From the NCBI RefSeq assembly GCF_050436995.1, contig NC_134765.1:2073501-2137500 (forward strand): 64,000 nucleotides of DNA, read 5' to 3'. Below the pieces are notes generated by a model, which did no database searches, was not told the origin of the DNA, and saw only the letters and a list, made by a program, of their open reading frames with translations. The translations under genes were made by a program, and so were the position numbers. This DNA comes from Anticarsia gemmatalis (Eukaryota; Arthropoda; Insecta; Lepidoptera; Erebidae). Within the stretch, counting starts at the first letter, position 1; every line of letters starts with the position of its first letter. Below are positions 12,737-25,502 of the stretch, one piece after another.

Positions 12737-12853
12737 AGTTGTGCAATCCACAAATAGTTGTTTCGGGTATAGTTGTATTTTGTGTTCGTCTTTTGTATGT
12801 TTGTAAAAGTCCCCGTGACACAAGAGAAATTCTTAGTGCGAGAGTTGTATTTC
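12737..12853 (+). mobile_element. tRNA-derived SINE fragment (family B), head lost
   Basis: The sequence 'ttgtgcaatccacaaatagt ... gtttcgggtat ... gtccccgtgacacaagag ... attcttagtgcgagagttgt' matches the body of the complete copy at 17.8 kb. The tRNA-like head is missing. Confidence 0.7.
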
Positions 12854-13419
12854 AAAAAGAAAGCGACGTGCTGGTGCTGTAGTAGACCTAACATCGACGA
12901 CATTCAACCATTCTGATACATGCATTCCTCTCCTACGTCTCTCTAAAATCTGGGGCCCATTGTCGGCATCAGCGAGGAAAAGGATTCTTTGGCATCCATA
13001 CACACAACCGCACACAGTAGGAGGCTATGCTATGGCATGCTTAAGGACTTTTCGACGTCCCTTAGGGCATTGTTGCATGGGTTTAGATTCGCTAGATTGT
13101 AAGTTATATAATATATCTAATGTAAAACAGATGATATCTATCGGTTAGTTAGGGAGCTTCAAGCTTACGGGTCGTCTGATTTTGTTTTTAAGCTGATGCG
13201 GTTTTGCTGTCCTACATTGCGTCATATTTCAGTAATGATAGTCTACATTAGAGGAGGTTGTTGCCAAAATGGTCTGGGAAGACATTATCATTATCTCGAA
13301 ACCTAAATTATTATGCTAACCTATTTACTTTAATACTAAGTATTATATACGAGTAAATGCAAAAATATAAGTATAAATATCTTTCTACAACATTTACATG
13401 GGTAAACTGCTGAACCAAT

Positions 13420-13622
13420 TATATCAATCAATTTTCTAATAATGTTTATAATTTTCGCCCAATAACAATTAACTAACTCATGGCCAATTACCTACCAGAC
13501 ACTTACTAACTTCAGACTATTTCTAAAATAATGATAAAACGCAACAACATTTTGTCTGACTCAGAAATCGAACCCGAGACTTCATCTGCAGACATACTAC
13601 CGCTTGGACTACAAAGGCAGTA
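13420..13622 (-). mobile_element. tRNA-derived SINE (family A), degenerate
   Basis: Minus-strand text shows a tRNA-like head (actgcctttgtagtccaagc, then the B box gggttcgattt) followed by a diverged body. A related copy is at 37.06-37.28 kb. The 3' tail is not clear. Confidence 0.55.
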
Positions 13623-14505
13623 TTACTAATTTAATGTACTGATGACATCAAAGACGTACATATAAAGAATTTAATATACTAAAAGCCCTAGTCTCAAAAA
13701 TTCTACAGTAACAAACAAACCTTTATTTTTTAACTATGCTAAGTCCCTTGTAACCCAGTTCTTATTCTATGAAATAACACACGTTTACTAAAGTCGGTAA
13801 TGTACGGAGCGTTTTGTTGTTTTAGTACTGTTCATTAAAATGATTGAACGTACGGGCCACTCGGCCGACACGCCACGGCTATTATTCCGACTCAAATATA
13901 TACGTGTTGTATTTTGTTTTAGCTTGTATCTTAAATTGGAGTATTAGTATTCTGTTTTGAATATGAATTTGGTTAAGACTTTAGTGTAAGTCTTACGTAT
14001 GCAATGATAGAGGGATAGAACCTTACCAAAGATCGAAGCAATAGTTGGCGTAGTTGGCTTCAATCTGAGATCAATTGGTGTAGCTTTCAAAAAGTAAAAC
14101 GTCGATGAATTAATTCAATCTAGAATCTATCAACAGTCGATCGACAGATGTAAAACCTTAAGAATAAATAATGCAATCTTTAGACCTTTTTTCCGTGTTC
14201 CCTGAGACGTTTATCGCTAACCTAAAGTAGCCAGACAATACATTATATCAAAAGCCGGCGCATACATTTGTCAAAAAATGTAGTGAGGCCATGCAGGCGA
14301 AACCACGTTCAAAAGCAAGTGTCATCATAGACTGCTAATAGTCGTAAAATAGGCCTACAATATACGTACATCGAAGTAATTGAATTGTTCATATCACACG
14401 ATACTCATATGATATTCCATATGTCAATAAATGTGTAGCGAGAGAATTAGTGCAACTAGATTACATGTCGCTCGCTTAAACCGCATAACCGTATGTACAC
14501 TGTAC

Positions 14506-15076
14506 TAGGGATGTTATACAGATCCGTATCCGTAACCGAAACTCAGGTATTTTATTTATTTATTTAAGTTTCTTGCAAATACATTGCACAAGGCGGATTT
14601 AATGCCATGGGATTTCCGAAACCAAAAATATCCAACCTTTTATAATGCTTTTCCCTGAATGACTGACTGCCAGATCAAGCCACTGCTTAAGCCGCCGATT
14701 GTAGACACCTGAAATTTCGACGGTCTTCTTTGTATGACGTAGGAATCCGATAAGAATGGATTTTTGATCATACATACATGCATATAGTTAAAATTGTGTA
14801 CAAAGTTTGTGTGAAATTGTGTCGTTTACGGTTTCGCTTTCCCAAATAACACATAAGCGCTTGCTAGTACTAGATAAAATTATGTCCGTAATCGTATATT
14901 ATATTAACGTCTCCAAAATTTTTAAATAGCGGCACAAAGTAGGATTATAAACATTTTTCGATACATTTTTAATTTTACCGGCCGAATCGAAAATTTAAAA
15001 TTCATAAGCAAAAATAACGAACAATCCGAAATAATTTCATATCCGAATCTGAAACATCATATCCGTCACCTCTCTA
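14506..15076. mobile_element. Possible hAT-like element relic
   Basis: The left end 'tagggatgttatacagatcc' and the reverse complement of the right end, 'tagagaggtgacggatatga', share about the first 9 bases loosely. The subterminal regions are rich in 'atccg' words in both orientations. The flanking octamers cactgtac and ctgtgtac agree at 6 of 8 positions, as an aged 8-bp target duplication would. No transposase frame is present. Confidence 0.4.
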
Positions 15077-15364
15077 CTGTGTACATATTATATGGTGAGA
15101 GGAAATATTGAATATCAAATAATCCTTCTGTGCTCATTTAAGCGCTTAATGGCAGCTCCAGTCTGACTATTAAACCTTGTTTTGATTTCAATCCGTACAA
15201 AGCTGTTATTGCATTGTTTGGACGTCAAATTAGCTTAGATTTACAACCTATTTTACCGTTATTCGGCTAGGGATTGAGGTAGTTTTGTTTGGATTTTAGA
15301 CAAATTCTGCTATTATGATAATTCTGAGAATACAACATAGGTTAGAAAGTAATTTTACTCCATT

Positions 15365-15500
15365 ACTTTCTGCTAGACTGCGGGTTTCCTCCCGGAATGA
15401 AGGAATTAGCCCTTAAGTCTACTACGTCAACCAAATGCGGGTTGAGGACTTTGCATTTCTTCAAGAGCTGTCTATAGATCTCTTAGCATGTTCGCTCATG
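15365..15500 (+). repeat. Lepidopteran dispersed repeat ('ccaaatgcgggttg' type)
   Basis: The run 'gaattagcccttaagtctac ... ccaaatgcgggttgaggact ttgcat' is the middle of the same family seen at 46.2 and 52.3 kb. Confidence 0.65.
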
Positions 15501-16424
15501 CAAGATTTCCGGATGAAATTTTATCCTCCTCATATCTTACTTTCTCATGAAATCCCACAATATCACTCTAAAATAGTTAATACCGATAGAGCAACACAAA
15601 TTGATCGGTGATGTCTTACAAAAAGGTCAGGTGCGTAGTATTCGTGACCGGCGGTCCTGTAACAATATGTTTGGATGTGAATGAAGCAAAGGATGTATGT
15701 AGGGATCGTAGCAAATGTCGTTGTTGGGTCTTTAGTTTAGTCTTTAGGTAAAGCCGTGGTTTTATGTAAGTACATATGTATGCAATTATGATATAACTAC
15801 TACTACAAAAACCAAAGATTAAAAATAGTAGGTATTCTGCACGTTAACAAATCTAAAATGGCAACAATAGACTTGTAGTTAATAGTGTTATAAATTATAT
15901 CTACAGAAATGTTTTTATTCATCTCGTCACAAACAGATAGACTTAAATTAATTTAACTTTATTGACTTAGCTGTTATTACATCAAACTAAAGCTTTGAAT
16001 AGAAAATTAATTTATTACGAAGAATAAATTCTGAGAAACATTTACGTTAAAGAAATTATCTTTAACAAGAAAAATAAAAGGCATTTAGTAGAATAAGTAG
16101 CCGTCTTACGAAGCTCACTCATTAGTTTTTGTAAGGAGATAATATGCTTGACGTAATTAAACATTTCAGTGTCTAAATAAAGGTGAGAATTCTTAAGTAT
16201 TTTTCTTTTAAGTGAGGACACTAATCTCGTCGGGTCATTAATTTGCTGACTTCTGTTCCACTGGAGGTGATATTGACTTTGATTAATCTAATAAAATCAC
16301 ACCTTTGTTTTTTGCGCCACTTTAGTCGTCTTATGAGTTTATGCTTGTGATTCCAAACGCGAATTTTTATACAAAAGTAGACTAATTTCGTGAAAATAGA
16401 CCCCACTAATAAGTACCCGTACGT

Positions 16425-16500
16425 AGCAGAAGCAAGGCCTAGACCCTCCCTGGTTTGGGGGGGCACTTGCCCAGCAATGGGACAGCAATGGGTCAAAAAA
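16425..16500 (-). repeat. Lepidopteran dispersed repeat fragment
   Basis: On the minus strand it reads 'cattgctgggcaagtgcc ... ccagggagggtctaggcctt', the opening of the same family. Confidence 0.6.
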
Positions 16501-17815
16501 GATTCACAAGTTTACCCATGAAAGTGATACAAACATACTTTCAGTTCCTTACTTAAAATGTTAAATAAGACTGCTGATATTCTCTTGTAAATCTTACAAG
16601 AACCGTTGCTGACACTTAAAAAGATATATCTCCGTATAACATTGAATAAAATCTTCATACAAAATGATGAGGGTATAAAAGTGTCAAATAAAAGTACAAA
16701 ACACGTCTACATAATATTAAATCGGTAATAATTGTCAATTTCACACATTTATGAGCCGATATGAAGTTTAATGGACTAGTAATATGGTTTGAATGTTGGC
16801 AACATTGCCACATCAAAAACTAGTGTTGCCAGATAACAAATATTAATTAGATGTGCCCCGCGTTTTGCTTATGAGCACGTTGTAGCGGTTCTATCTCTGT
16901 AACGGGTTTGGGCCGTAGCGTGATGTTAGATATAATTTATAGACTAATCTAATTATGTATGTGACTATCACCAATAAAGTTTCTCCGAACTTAATTGCAC
17001 TCGGGGACAAATCACACAAAATATTGTTTATGTTAACAAGCAATTACTAAAAGTAAAGAATGTTTATAAATGTAAAACGGTACTCGAATAGTATAGTACT
17101 TAGATACAGAATGTATGTATGTCGATATTTCATACTCTAACAATAATTCAGCACACATACATGAAAGTAATCTGGCATAAACAACCTCAGTACCTAAAAG
17201 TTAAGTAGAATCTAAATTCTTGTAGACCTTCATTATAATAAAGGGCTTATAACAAACTTGTTTAGAATATTCACTACATGAAATATGGCCGCACGAGGCC
17301 GGATACAAGTAATGAACAAACTTAGGTTATTACTTCACTATCGATGCGTTATATTTTAATGTTAGGAGCCGATAACCGCAATAAATTTACGAACTCGAGT
17401 GTTTCAATCAAACTAGTTCAACTACGTCTCCATTAGGGGTTCAACTTTAAACTGTGTTATGCAACCATTGTTCCGGAAACCAAGCACTGGTAGGGCTGCG
17501 CCAGACGTTCGGCTTTTTTAAAGACTTTTTTTTCAAGCCTGTACAAATTTTTCATGTTTGGCCAGTCCTGCTTCCGCTTGGGGTTTTCTGTATGAAATCG
17601 CCAGGCTTTCAATGAATAAAGGAGAATAATCCTCTACCCAGTTGGAGCTCATAAGTAATTATTTTTTCATGATAAAAAATTGACCGTATATTTTTATTTA
17701 TAGAAGTCACATAACTAGAAACCTACAAACCTATTCTTAATACTACAACATTTATCAGTAATACAAAAATGAGCACTGTTTTCCAATCAATTATCTGAAG
17801 TCAGAATTATCTGAC
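16501..17815. other. Intergenic DNA with a weak Helitron-like remnant
   Basis: Around 16910-16960 'ccgtagcgtgatgttagata' recalls the middle of the Helitron-like family but is too short to count on. A GC-richer patch at 17465-17600 is unassigned. Confidence 0.35.
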
Positions 17816-17818
17816 GTC

Positions 17819-17996
17819 GACTGCCTCCGTTGCGCAGCGGTTTAGATCGCCACGCCGATACCATTGCGTCGGGAGGTCGTGGGTTCGATTTCCATGCGGA
17901 GCAATTATTTGTGGATCGCACAAATGTGTTTCGGGTCTGGTTGTGCTTTGTGAGCAGAAGAGCAATTCTTAGGCCGGGAGTTATCTTTACAAAAGA
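17819..17996 (+). mobile_element. tRNA-derived SINE (family B), best-preserved head
   Basis: It opens gactgcctccgttgcgcagc with an A-box-like stretch (about 17831-17843) and a B box gggttcgattt at 17881. The shared family B body follows (caattatttgtg, gtttcgggtctgg, gagcaattcttaggccggga). Relatives are at 12.7, 44.5 and 54.5 kb. The reading frame across it is not a gene. Confidence 0.8.
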
Positions 17997-17999
17997 ACA

Positions 18000-19070
18000 G
18001 CCCTACTGGTACAACTACTATATGTAAACAGTATTTCAATTAATTTTAAATGCTATTGTACTGGAAACGGCTCGATTGTTTTCGATAAAAACACAATGTT
18101 CACTTGCGTCGTATATTTTTGTATATATCCCTCACGTCCGAGTGCGCTCTGATTCCGAATACAATGTGGCAATCTTTTATTTTATCCATTCTTCACGATA
18201 TTTATGTTGCAGAGTCTTTGGTATTTGAATTTTAGCTCTTTTTATTGACAAAGTACGGTATTGTTGAGTGATACATTGTGAACTGAAATCCAAAGGTCGT
18301 AATGTAAGGTTTTCACATGGATGGATGGATATAAATGGATATATTTTACATTGTGTTTCCATATTTAACTTATTTGTAATGTAATTCAATAAACTTTATT
18401 TATCAATGTTTCAAACGAAAAAAGTTTATGCTAATTGTTTTGTTTTTTTTTTTTCATTAAAACTATTCACAATGCGCACTATGTGTAAGTTTTAAATATA
18501 GCATAAAATCAATAATATAATAATTTACAAAAATATAATATGTTACAAATTTTAGTAGAACTATGCATAGAACAGTTTTATAGTTCATATAGCCTAGTTA
18601 TTACTTGAATTTATGATCAGAACGCAGGCAAAACGGATACCGAAACGCTTCCTCATCGAACGAGGCTATAATAATATATTGTACATAATGTATTGAGTTC
18701 AAAGATCCCCATAGCAGATAAGTAATGGTAGTATCTTAGGCCATAACCTACCAACATCGCAGTAACTTAATCCGATTAGGAAACGTTCTCACTTAGCGCA
18801 CATTATACCGGCAAACTGTAGGCAAACTGCAAATTAAAAGAGAACGAAGGCAAAGTTTAGATCATTCTCGCAGAGTTTGTATTTTAGTAGATCACTATTA
18901 ACTATACTGTATATACAGAGCATGTAATCAAATTGCTCTGTAATATACTCATATTTTGAAAAACTATCATCTATATATTCTGTACGAGCTTTCGAATGCG
19001 TGATAGGCTTTCCTAGAGTAGAAAGTACCTCATATATCAATCCTCTATTTTAACTATCTATCTACCTATC
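18000..19070. other. Intergenic AT-rich DNA
   Basis: Contains a poly(T) run at about 18443 and no recognised element. Confidence 0.5.
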
Positions 19071-19077
19071 AAAATCC

Positions 19078-19117
19078 GTTACTCTTTAACGCAAGAACTA
19101 CTGCGTTAAAGAGTAAC
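19078..19117. repeat. Perfect 16-bp inverted repeat, 8-base loop
   Basis: Arm gttactctttaacgca (19078-19093), loop agaactac, then the exact complement (19102-19117). The left side plus loop resembles a common lepidopteran element end ('gttactctttcacgcaaaaactactgaacgg'), so this is probably a foldback made from that end. A related straight copy is near 37.53 kb. Confidence 0.7.
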
Positions 19118-20730
19118 AAACATTCTTACATCCATCCTTTCCTATTTATGATTAGTACGATGATACATTTATTCTGGATAGGAGTCGAACACGCGGCGCG
19201 GCAATATACCCTAAAGAATAGTACTTCAAAATGTATGAAAACTGGACATAGGAACAATGGACGTTGGGATCGTTTGCTAAGTCTATCCATCCCGATAAAA
19301 CGTAAAAAGAATTTCTAAAATTGTTCGCACTCGGCCAGCTGGCTGTAATACCGATGAAACGTTGCCTATTATCTAAAACGGGTCTATTTTTACGCTATTC
19401 TTTGACACACACCAATGTTTAAAGTTCTAATGAGACATTTTTGATAAAAATGTTCAGCTTTACTATTTGTACTAGACATTTATCCAATATATTTATATAA
19501 CATAATGTTGCTAAAATGCTATATTAATTTTGTTATGGCCTCTACGTTGTTTCATCTTCATTTAATTGAATCATAAAATCATTTTTAACATTTTGCTTAT
19601 TACACTTAGGTGTAGTTTTGAGAATAACAATCAAATAAATTATTCAGCATAGATCATTATTAATCAAATAAAAAATTTCATAGATAATTTCAAATTCTAT
19701 AATACTCAGTAAAATTATACGACTACTATCACTTAATCAAACCATCCTAAACGTTTCACTTCAAGTTATAATTGCTCCACATTTAGCACATTGATTTGCA
19801 TAATACGAACAGCCCCTTATTTAACATAGTAAGCCCCTTGATTACAAGTGTGTGGGGAGCTTCATAAATATCTTAGAATTCATCATACTCGCTTTAACTC
19901 ACTTTAAACTTAGTGTAACAATTTTAAATTGCGCGAGAGCCCACACCTTCGCTTGAATAATTCAATAAGCGTGGTATTTCACAACAAATCTAATCAGAAC
20001 TCCCATCAAAATCACTTTATATGTATCCGCTGGCGGGAAACTTATTCATAACTTCTTGTTCTCATGTAACAATGTTTATGTGTTCGTAATACTTCGCTAG
20101 TTCTCTATCAACTCGATTCTCGGATGCAAATTCTCTAATGCTGATGTAAATGGTGTTTCAGAGTTTATATGAAGTAATAGGTGTGAATATTTTTGTCGAA
20201 TTGTTAATTGTTCTTTATAATTTACTTACCAATATATGTATAACGTGTTCGTATTGGATTTATTAATTAATTCACACAAATGTAATTTACAAAAACAATT
20301 TAATAATAATATTTTTTTTTTATATATTTCAGTTTTATCTGTAACTACTAAAACTGGAAAATCATATATATTATTATATTGTCGGAAACCAATAAGCTTA
20401 AATAACAAATGCTATAGCAAATGATCAAAGACCTACCAGCCGGCTAAAATTCCGTACTAATTGAAGAAATACCTCCACATAACTTGAAATAACAGCAAAT
20501 ACTTATTAGACATCAGCAGGTATTAAATTTTAGCTGTTCATCAGATAAATATTCACAAAACGTACACTTCATAATGGTGTCATGTGTATTCAAATTAATA
20601 AAACCTCTTTGAATAAGAGCTCACGATGCCTACCGACAATTTAGCAAAAATTAATTTAACTGCAGACTTAAATTTGAATACGCTTTTAACATTAAGTTTG
20701 AGAAACGTTAGACGTCATAATACGAACTCA
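19118..20730. other. Intergenic AT-rich DNA, nothing recognised
   Basis: Only short chance frames and AT-rich runs. Confidence 0.5.
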
Positions 20731-20734
20731 TTTA

Positions 20735-20800
20735 GTATTTTTAACCGACTTCAAAAGGAGGAGGTTCTCAATTCAACGGTATTTTTTTGCGACTCAAAAG
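20735..20800 (+). repeat. Fragment of a dispersed repeat ('ttaaccgacttcaaaagg' type)
   Basis: The words 'ttaaccgacttcaaaaggag' and 'gaggttctcaattcaacggt' followed by poly(T) are a widespread arthropod repeat motif, probably from a retroelement tail. It lies inside an open frame (20626-20862) that I therefore do not call a gene. Confidence 0.6.
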
Positions 20801-21249
20801 CGATGGTTATTCTGTCTTTAATGTTTATTTTAAAACATTCAACCAGAAGCATGGGTGTATAGATGTTGCATAATGGTCATTTTCTGTAATGATTTTAATT
20901 CGGTCGTCGTGTTTAAGGTTCAAATAAGTTTGTTATATTCTGTGCATTATTTATACTTATACTGTTGTGCCCTGCAGTTTTGCTCGTGATTATAGTCATT
21001 TCTCCCGTAGGCCGTTCCGTAATGCTAAGCAGCCTTTAGCCTTGATTGTGAATTAAACAAACAAAAAGTCTAAAATATAATTATGCATTATATAACTTTT
21101 CTTTAAACTCTTTAAACTAATATGAGTTGAACAAAACTTATACTATTTACTTTAAGTGTGATTACCACAGACATCAAAAAGTCGTTAACAAGTAAAAGTT
21201 TTAGCCCTCGTTTATATAACCTAGATCTTTAAGTTGTTCAATATTTCTA

Positions 21250-21502
21250 TATACACTAATATTATAAAGCAGAAGAGCTTGTTTGTTTGTTTGTTTGAAC
21301 GCGCTAATCTCAGAATCTACTGGTCCTATTTGAAAAAATCTTTCAGTATTAGATAGTCCATTTATCGAGGAAGGCTATAGGCTATATATCATTACGCTAC
21401 GACCAATAGGAGCAGAGTAGCAATAAAAAATGTTACAAAAACGGGGAAATTGAGAGCCATTCTCTCTTATGTGACGTAAGCGAAGTTGCGCGGGTCAGCT
21501 AG
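21250..21502 (+). mobile_element. Helitron-like non-autonomous element, complete
   Basis: It begins near 'tatacactaatattataaag', has a (gttt)n tract, then 'gaacgcgctaatctcag', the block 'tcattacgctacgaccaata', and ends gcgaagttgcgcgggtcag plus CTAG followed by T. An imperfect hairpin (gcaagcgaagttgc-type) just before CTAG, no terminal inverted repeats and no target duplication are the marks of Helitrons. No Rep/helicase frame exists, so it moves only with help from an autonomous copy elsewhere. Confidence 0.85.
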
Positions 21503-22104
21503 TTACCTATATAAGATTCCAAAACAATAACTTTAGTTGCTAGACTGTATATCAACTTGGCTTGAGAGTAAACAACGAAATTGGGTAGAAATTATTAATA
21601 ATGCAGAGCCGGCAATCTGTGAGTGACAGGCCGTTGAATTTTTGATGTTAGTTTAGCCAACGCTACAAGCCACCTGATTTAACAAATATTGACTGTATAA
21701 TCTGTGCCACAACTCGTTTTATCTTTAGACTAGCTCACCCAGTTACACATTAAATAAAAAACATTTATTTTCACCGAAAAGGTACGTAATTTTGCAGGTA
21801 GAGTCGGGAACATGTTTATGCGAAAAAAAAATTTTACCCAAAATAATGCTTAGCTTAAATGGGTTATGTGAAATATACACTCATGTTAATGTAGTACTGT
21901 GCACCTTTCAGATTGTGAAAAAATTTTGAAGATACATAAAGTGTTTGCGGAAAATTGACTTAAATAACAGTAGTATTAACTTGTAATGTCCTACAATTTC
22001 ACTTGCTTTGATGGTAAGTATTCTGCTCTCGTGGTATGTTCTACAGAAATCTTCAAAAATATGGATGTATCATGTAATGCACAAAAGTATATTTTAACTC
22101 AATT

Positions 22105-22170
22105 GCGAGTTCCATAGATTAGCGCATTTAAATAAACAAAACACTCGTAAGCTTTATATTACATTAGTAG
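22105..22170 (-). mobile_element. Degenerate Helitron-like 5' end
   Basis: 'gattagcgcatttaaataaacaaaac ... gctttatattacattagtagagat' is a decayed minus-strand copy of the family's first 65 bases. Confidence 0.5.
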
Positions 22171-23528
22171 AGATCAAAGCGAATTCTGAAATAAAAATTA
22201 GTTTTCCGAAAAAATCTGATCTAATTTACGATTCTATCTGATGTAATCTATTTCAAATCCCGCAGTTAGTAAAACGCTGGCTTAAAATGTTTTTTGCTCG
22301 TTGATTTTATTTGCTTTGAGTGAATGTTTGAAAGGTATTCTGTTATAATCTGAAGCGTAATTATGCGTTACAGTTGACATTGAAGGATCAATGAAACTTA
22401 CGCATCAATCACTTTGGTGATTATTCTAATGATGATAAATGTTAAGATAATTGTTAAAAAGAAAATTTAGAAATCTATCTTGTTTTAAAATAGAGAAGGC
22501 CATCGCTGGTCATTTCAGCTATCGAAACTTTGACACTAGGTTGCGTATGAAGTCCTTAAAAATAGGTAACTAATTATAAATGTTGAATGCTTATTCGAAT
22601 GTGGTTGGAGCGGTTTTAACAAAACTTTAAGTAGAAGATAGCTGATTTGTAAGAAGAAGGTCAGACCTACTTCTTTCTGATTTAACTAAACTTTTTTTAC
22701 AGCTAATTACGTACAGCATTTCTAGGAAACGTTTACTACAATAAGTTCCGCATTAAACACAATTAAACAGGAAGTAAACAAGTAGACTCTACAGTTCCAC
22801 GCCCTCATAAAGTAAGGGTGATATATCGTATATAAGTTAATTTAAGTGGATGTGTGCGAGTGTTAATGTGTTTACAACGAAGCGCAATCAGTCACATTGA
22901 TGTCGTTTGATGCGATGCGACGGAGACGGGCCGCAGTCACGTCAGACATGCTAATATGATTTATTTTAGCGTTTATTTAATAAAAATTGTTTTAAACATT
23001 TATAGTATGACGTGATATAATTGTAGTTTAGCTGTGCGTGCATACCTTTTCCAGGACAATTCATATATAGTTATAAAATGTTCATGTATCATAAAATATG
23101 AAAAGTCAGTCTCCGTGATCAAACCTTCTTAGTGGGATACAAATCTTTGTATTTATTAGGATTCAGTATCACACAATATTGTGATTGTGCATGCTTTAAT
23201 CACCATTTTCACCTCGTTCCTATAGTGGTAAATAATTTCACTTACTAGGATTTCTGCTAACTATTTTCATACTTATAAATCGTTATAGTGATTAGATAAC
23301 ATATTTACGAAGTCGAGACAAAGAACTTAATATTCCCTATGAAAATACATTGTCAACCTGCTAAATAAATACAAGATGTTATTATAGCACGTCAAATTAA
23401 TAAATCGTGCGTGAGTAATTCGATCAACACGCAGTGAAGTGCACTGTTGCATGCGTACGTTGAGAAACCGATCACCGCATAACAAAGATTATATTTAACG
23501 ATATAACGATATGGTTTATAAACTGTAT
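22171..23528. other. Intergenic DNA
   Basis: A mildly GC-rich patch at 22860-22950 (cgatgcgacggagacgggcc) is the only departure from AT-rich sequence. No gene or named repeat. Confidence 0.45.
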
Positions 23529-23675
23529 CCCTCTTATTCATAAACACACTCTAAACCTATTTTAGTTAAAACACAACTAAAATACGTTTTCTCTTTTTCA
23601 TTACGCTAAAGAGTGAATGAAACAAAACACTTTATAAGCCTTTCATAACTACATATATTTTTATGAATAAGAGGG
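23529..23675. mobile_element. Small MITE, 147 bp with 16-bp perfect terminal inverted repeats
   Basis: The ends ccctcttattcataaa (23529-23544) and tttatgaataagaggg (23660-23675) are exact complements. The inside holds another inverted pair (ttttagtt...aactaaaa). No coding capacity. The flanks (ctgtat / ttaaga) show no clear target duplication, so the superfamily is open. Confidence 0.75.
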
Positions 23676-23880
23676 TTAAGAATATAGTAAAAGATTTATA
23701 AATTATGTCATTATTTAGTAGGTAATTATCGCCTATATACTGTCTCTCATTACAGTTTGCTTCTAACATCTATTGTAGCCAATTAATTCCTTAATTACGT
23801 TATGATAACATTACTTTCCTTATCATGATTCTTCCTCCTTAATACGTAATTATCTTGACTTATAATTACACTAGCTGACC

Positions 23881-24123
23881 CGCGCAACTTCGCTTGCGTC
23901 ACATAAGAGAGAATGGGACACAATTTTCTCCGTTTTGTAACATTTTTTATTGCTACTCTGCTCTTATTGGTCGTAGCGTGATGATATATAGCCTATAGCC
24001 TTCCTCGATAAATGGACTATCTAACACTGAAAGAATTTTTCAAATCGGACTAGTAGTTTCTTAGATTAGCGCGTTCAAACAAACAAACAAACAAACTCTT
24101 CAGCTTTATAATATTAGTATAGA
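23881..24123 (-). mobile_element. Helitron-like non-autonomous element, complete
   Basis: Minus-strand copy. It starts TCTATACTAATATTATAAAG at 24123 and ends with the hairpin and CTAG at 23881-23884, 243 bp long. It is very close in sequence to the 43.3-kb copy. Confidence 0.85.
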
Positions 24124-25430
24124 TTTCATTTTCTGTCGATAACTCTTCTTATAAGAACCGACATACCCTTTTAAATCGAAGTCAAGAAAACAGAAATGAA
24201 TGTTTTATCTTACCTTAAGTATGAACCAATAAATCTCCCTCTACTTGACACGGGCCGAACTTATCGGCCGACTGGTAACATTTATCAATGGGGACGCAAG
24301 ATTACACCAAATTTTTAAGCGATCCCAACGGATATTTTACATTAATTTGCCTTAAAAGCACTTCTGTAGAACACTTGTTTGTAGATTTAGAAACGGATTT
24401 TAAACATTCAAAGATTTCAGTGTTTGTTTTTTTGTTCTTTTTACGTTTTGTACACATAAATATAGAGTTTAATGTAAGCTTTGGGACTGTGTTCAGTTTT
24501 ATATTGAGCTTACCTCCTCTGTCCTAGAAAAAAATGTTACAAAATACAACATTAAATTAAGTTTGGCTTTATTAAACGTTTTGGAAAGATTTACTATAAA
24601 TCTCAAATGGGTATTTAACTGTAAAGGGTGGATAGGTTATTTTAATCACAAGCCTTAAAATAACAAAACCTCTTTGAAATCGATCAATCGCTTATTAAGG
24701 TGCGTCACAAACAAAGGCGCCGAAACCCTCGCTCTTTTCACGTTAAGGGCGGTTACACACAGCATTTAAAATACGCGGACGAGGCACAATTCATAAAAAG
24801 CGTTTATGAAAATAATTTTATTGTGTTTAAATATATTTCAATCGAAATCATTTCGTAACACAAATGCGTTACCGTTTCTTTCATAGGTACATAGGTACAG
24901 CATACTTATTATTTTATAGTGAATGTACCTAAATATTATTGTGAAGGTGCTTGTACCATTATATTACTAAACGCGTATTAAGTAATTGAATGTTGTGTAA
25001 AATGCGTCAAGCCTACGTTATCGGTTCCACAAATTACGCCATGCGTATGCTTCCTAAAGGCTAATATTAGCGGAAACGTGGACCCAAATAAATACAGCTA
25101 GGTATAATATACACGTTGAAATTAACTTGTTCATCTGACGTCAGGTGGTTATAATCCTTCTATTTACATTGGTATAAAGTCAAGTGGTCTGTTTAGCCGC
25201 CAAAACTTCTCGGTTATTGTTCCTGTTCAGTTTAGCCTCCGTTTCAACACAAAGTTCGGATAAACCAACGTTTGACAAACTCTGTTGGGCAATACGTTTT
25301 GTTTAACTCAAAAGGCAAAGCCGGAAAGATTATTGTTAGCTCTCGATAATAGGTATTAATGAATTATTTGTTGTAAAATATTCCAGAGGAGTGATTATCA
25401 CTAAGGAAAACCTATGGTGACTGTATTTGA
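24124..25430. other. Intergenic DNA
   Basis: An open frame of 79 codons at 24288-24527 (+) has no recognisable domain. No repeat was identified. Confidence 0.45.
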
Positions 25431-25433
25431 TAT

Positions 25434-25502
25434 GGAAAAGTGATCAGAGCTTAGTATCTAGCCCTTAGTATTTAGGAAAAGTGATCAGAGCTTAGTATCT
25501 AG
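25434..25502. repeat. Tandem duplication, two 28-bp copies
   Basis: ggaaaagtgatcagagctta plus gtatctag occurs at 25434-25461 and again exactly at 25475-25502 (41-base period). It is an isolated, recent-looking local duplication. Confidence 0.85.

Noticed and set aside
16905..16990. Further Helitron-like copy
   Set aside because: Only 'ccgtagcgtgatgtta' and a few loose words match, and neither end is present.
17881..17895. Possible tRNA gene (B box ggttcgatt)
   Set aside because: The A/B boxes are followed by a SINE body shared with three other copies, and no cloverleaf with a proper acceptor stem is seen.
22527..22546. Third copy of the 5S-derived SINE (match aactttgacactaggttg)
   Set aside because: Only about 18 bases match the tail of copy 1; no head or central block is nearby.
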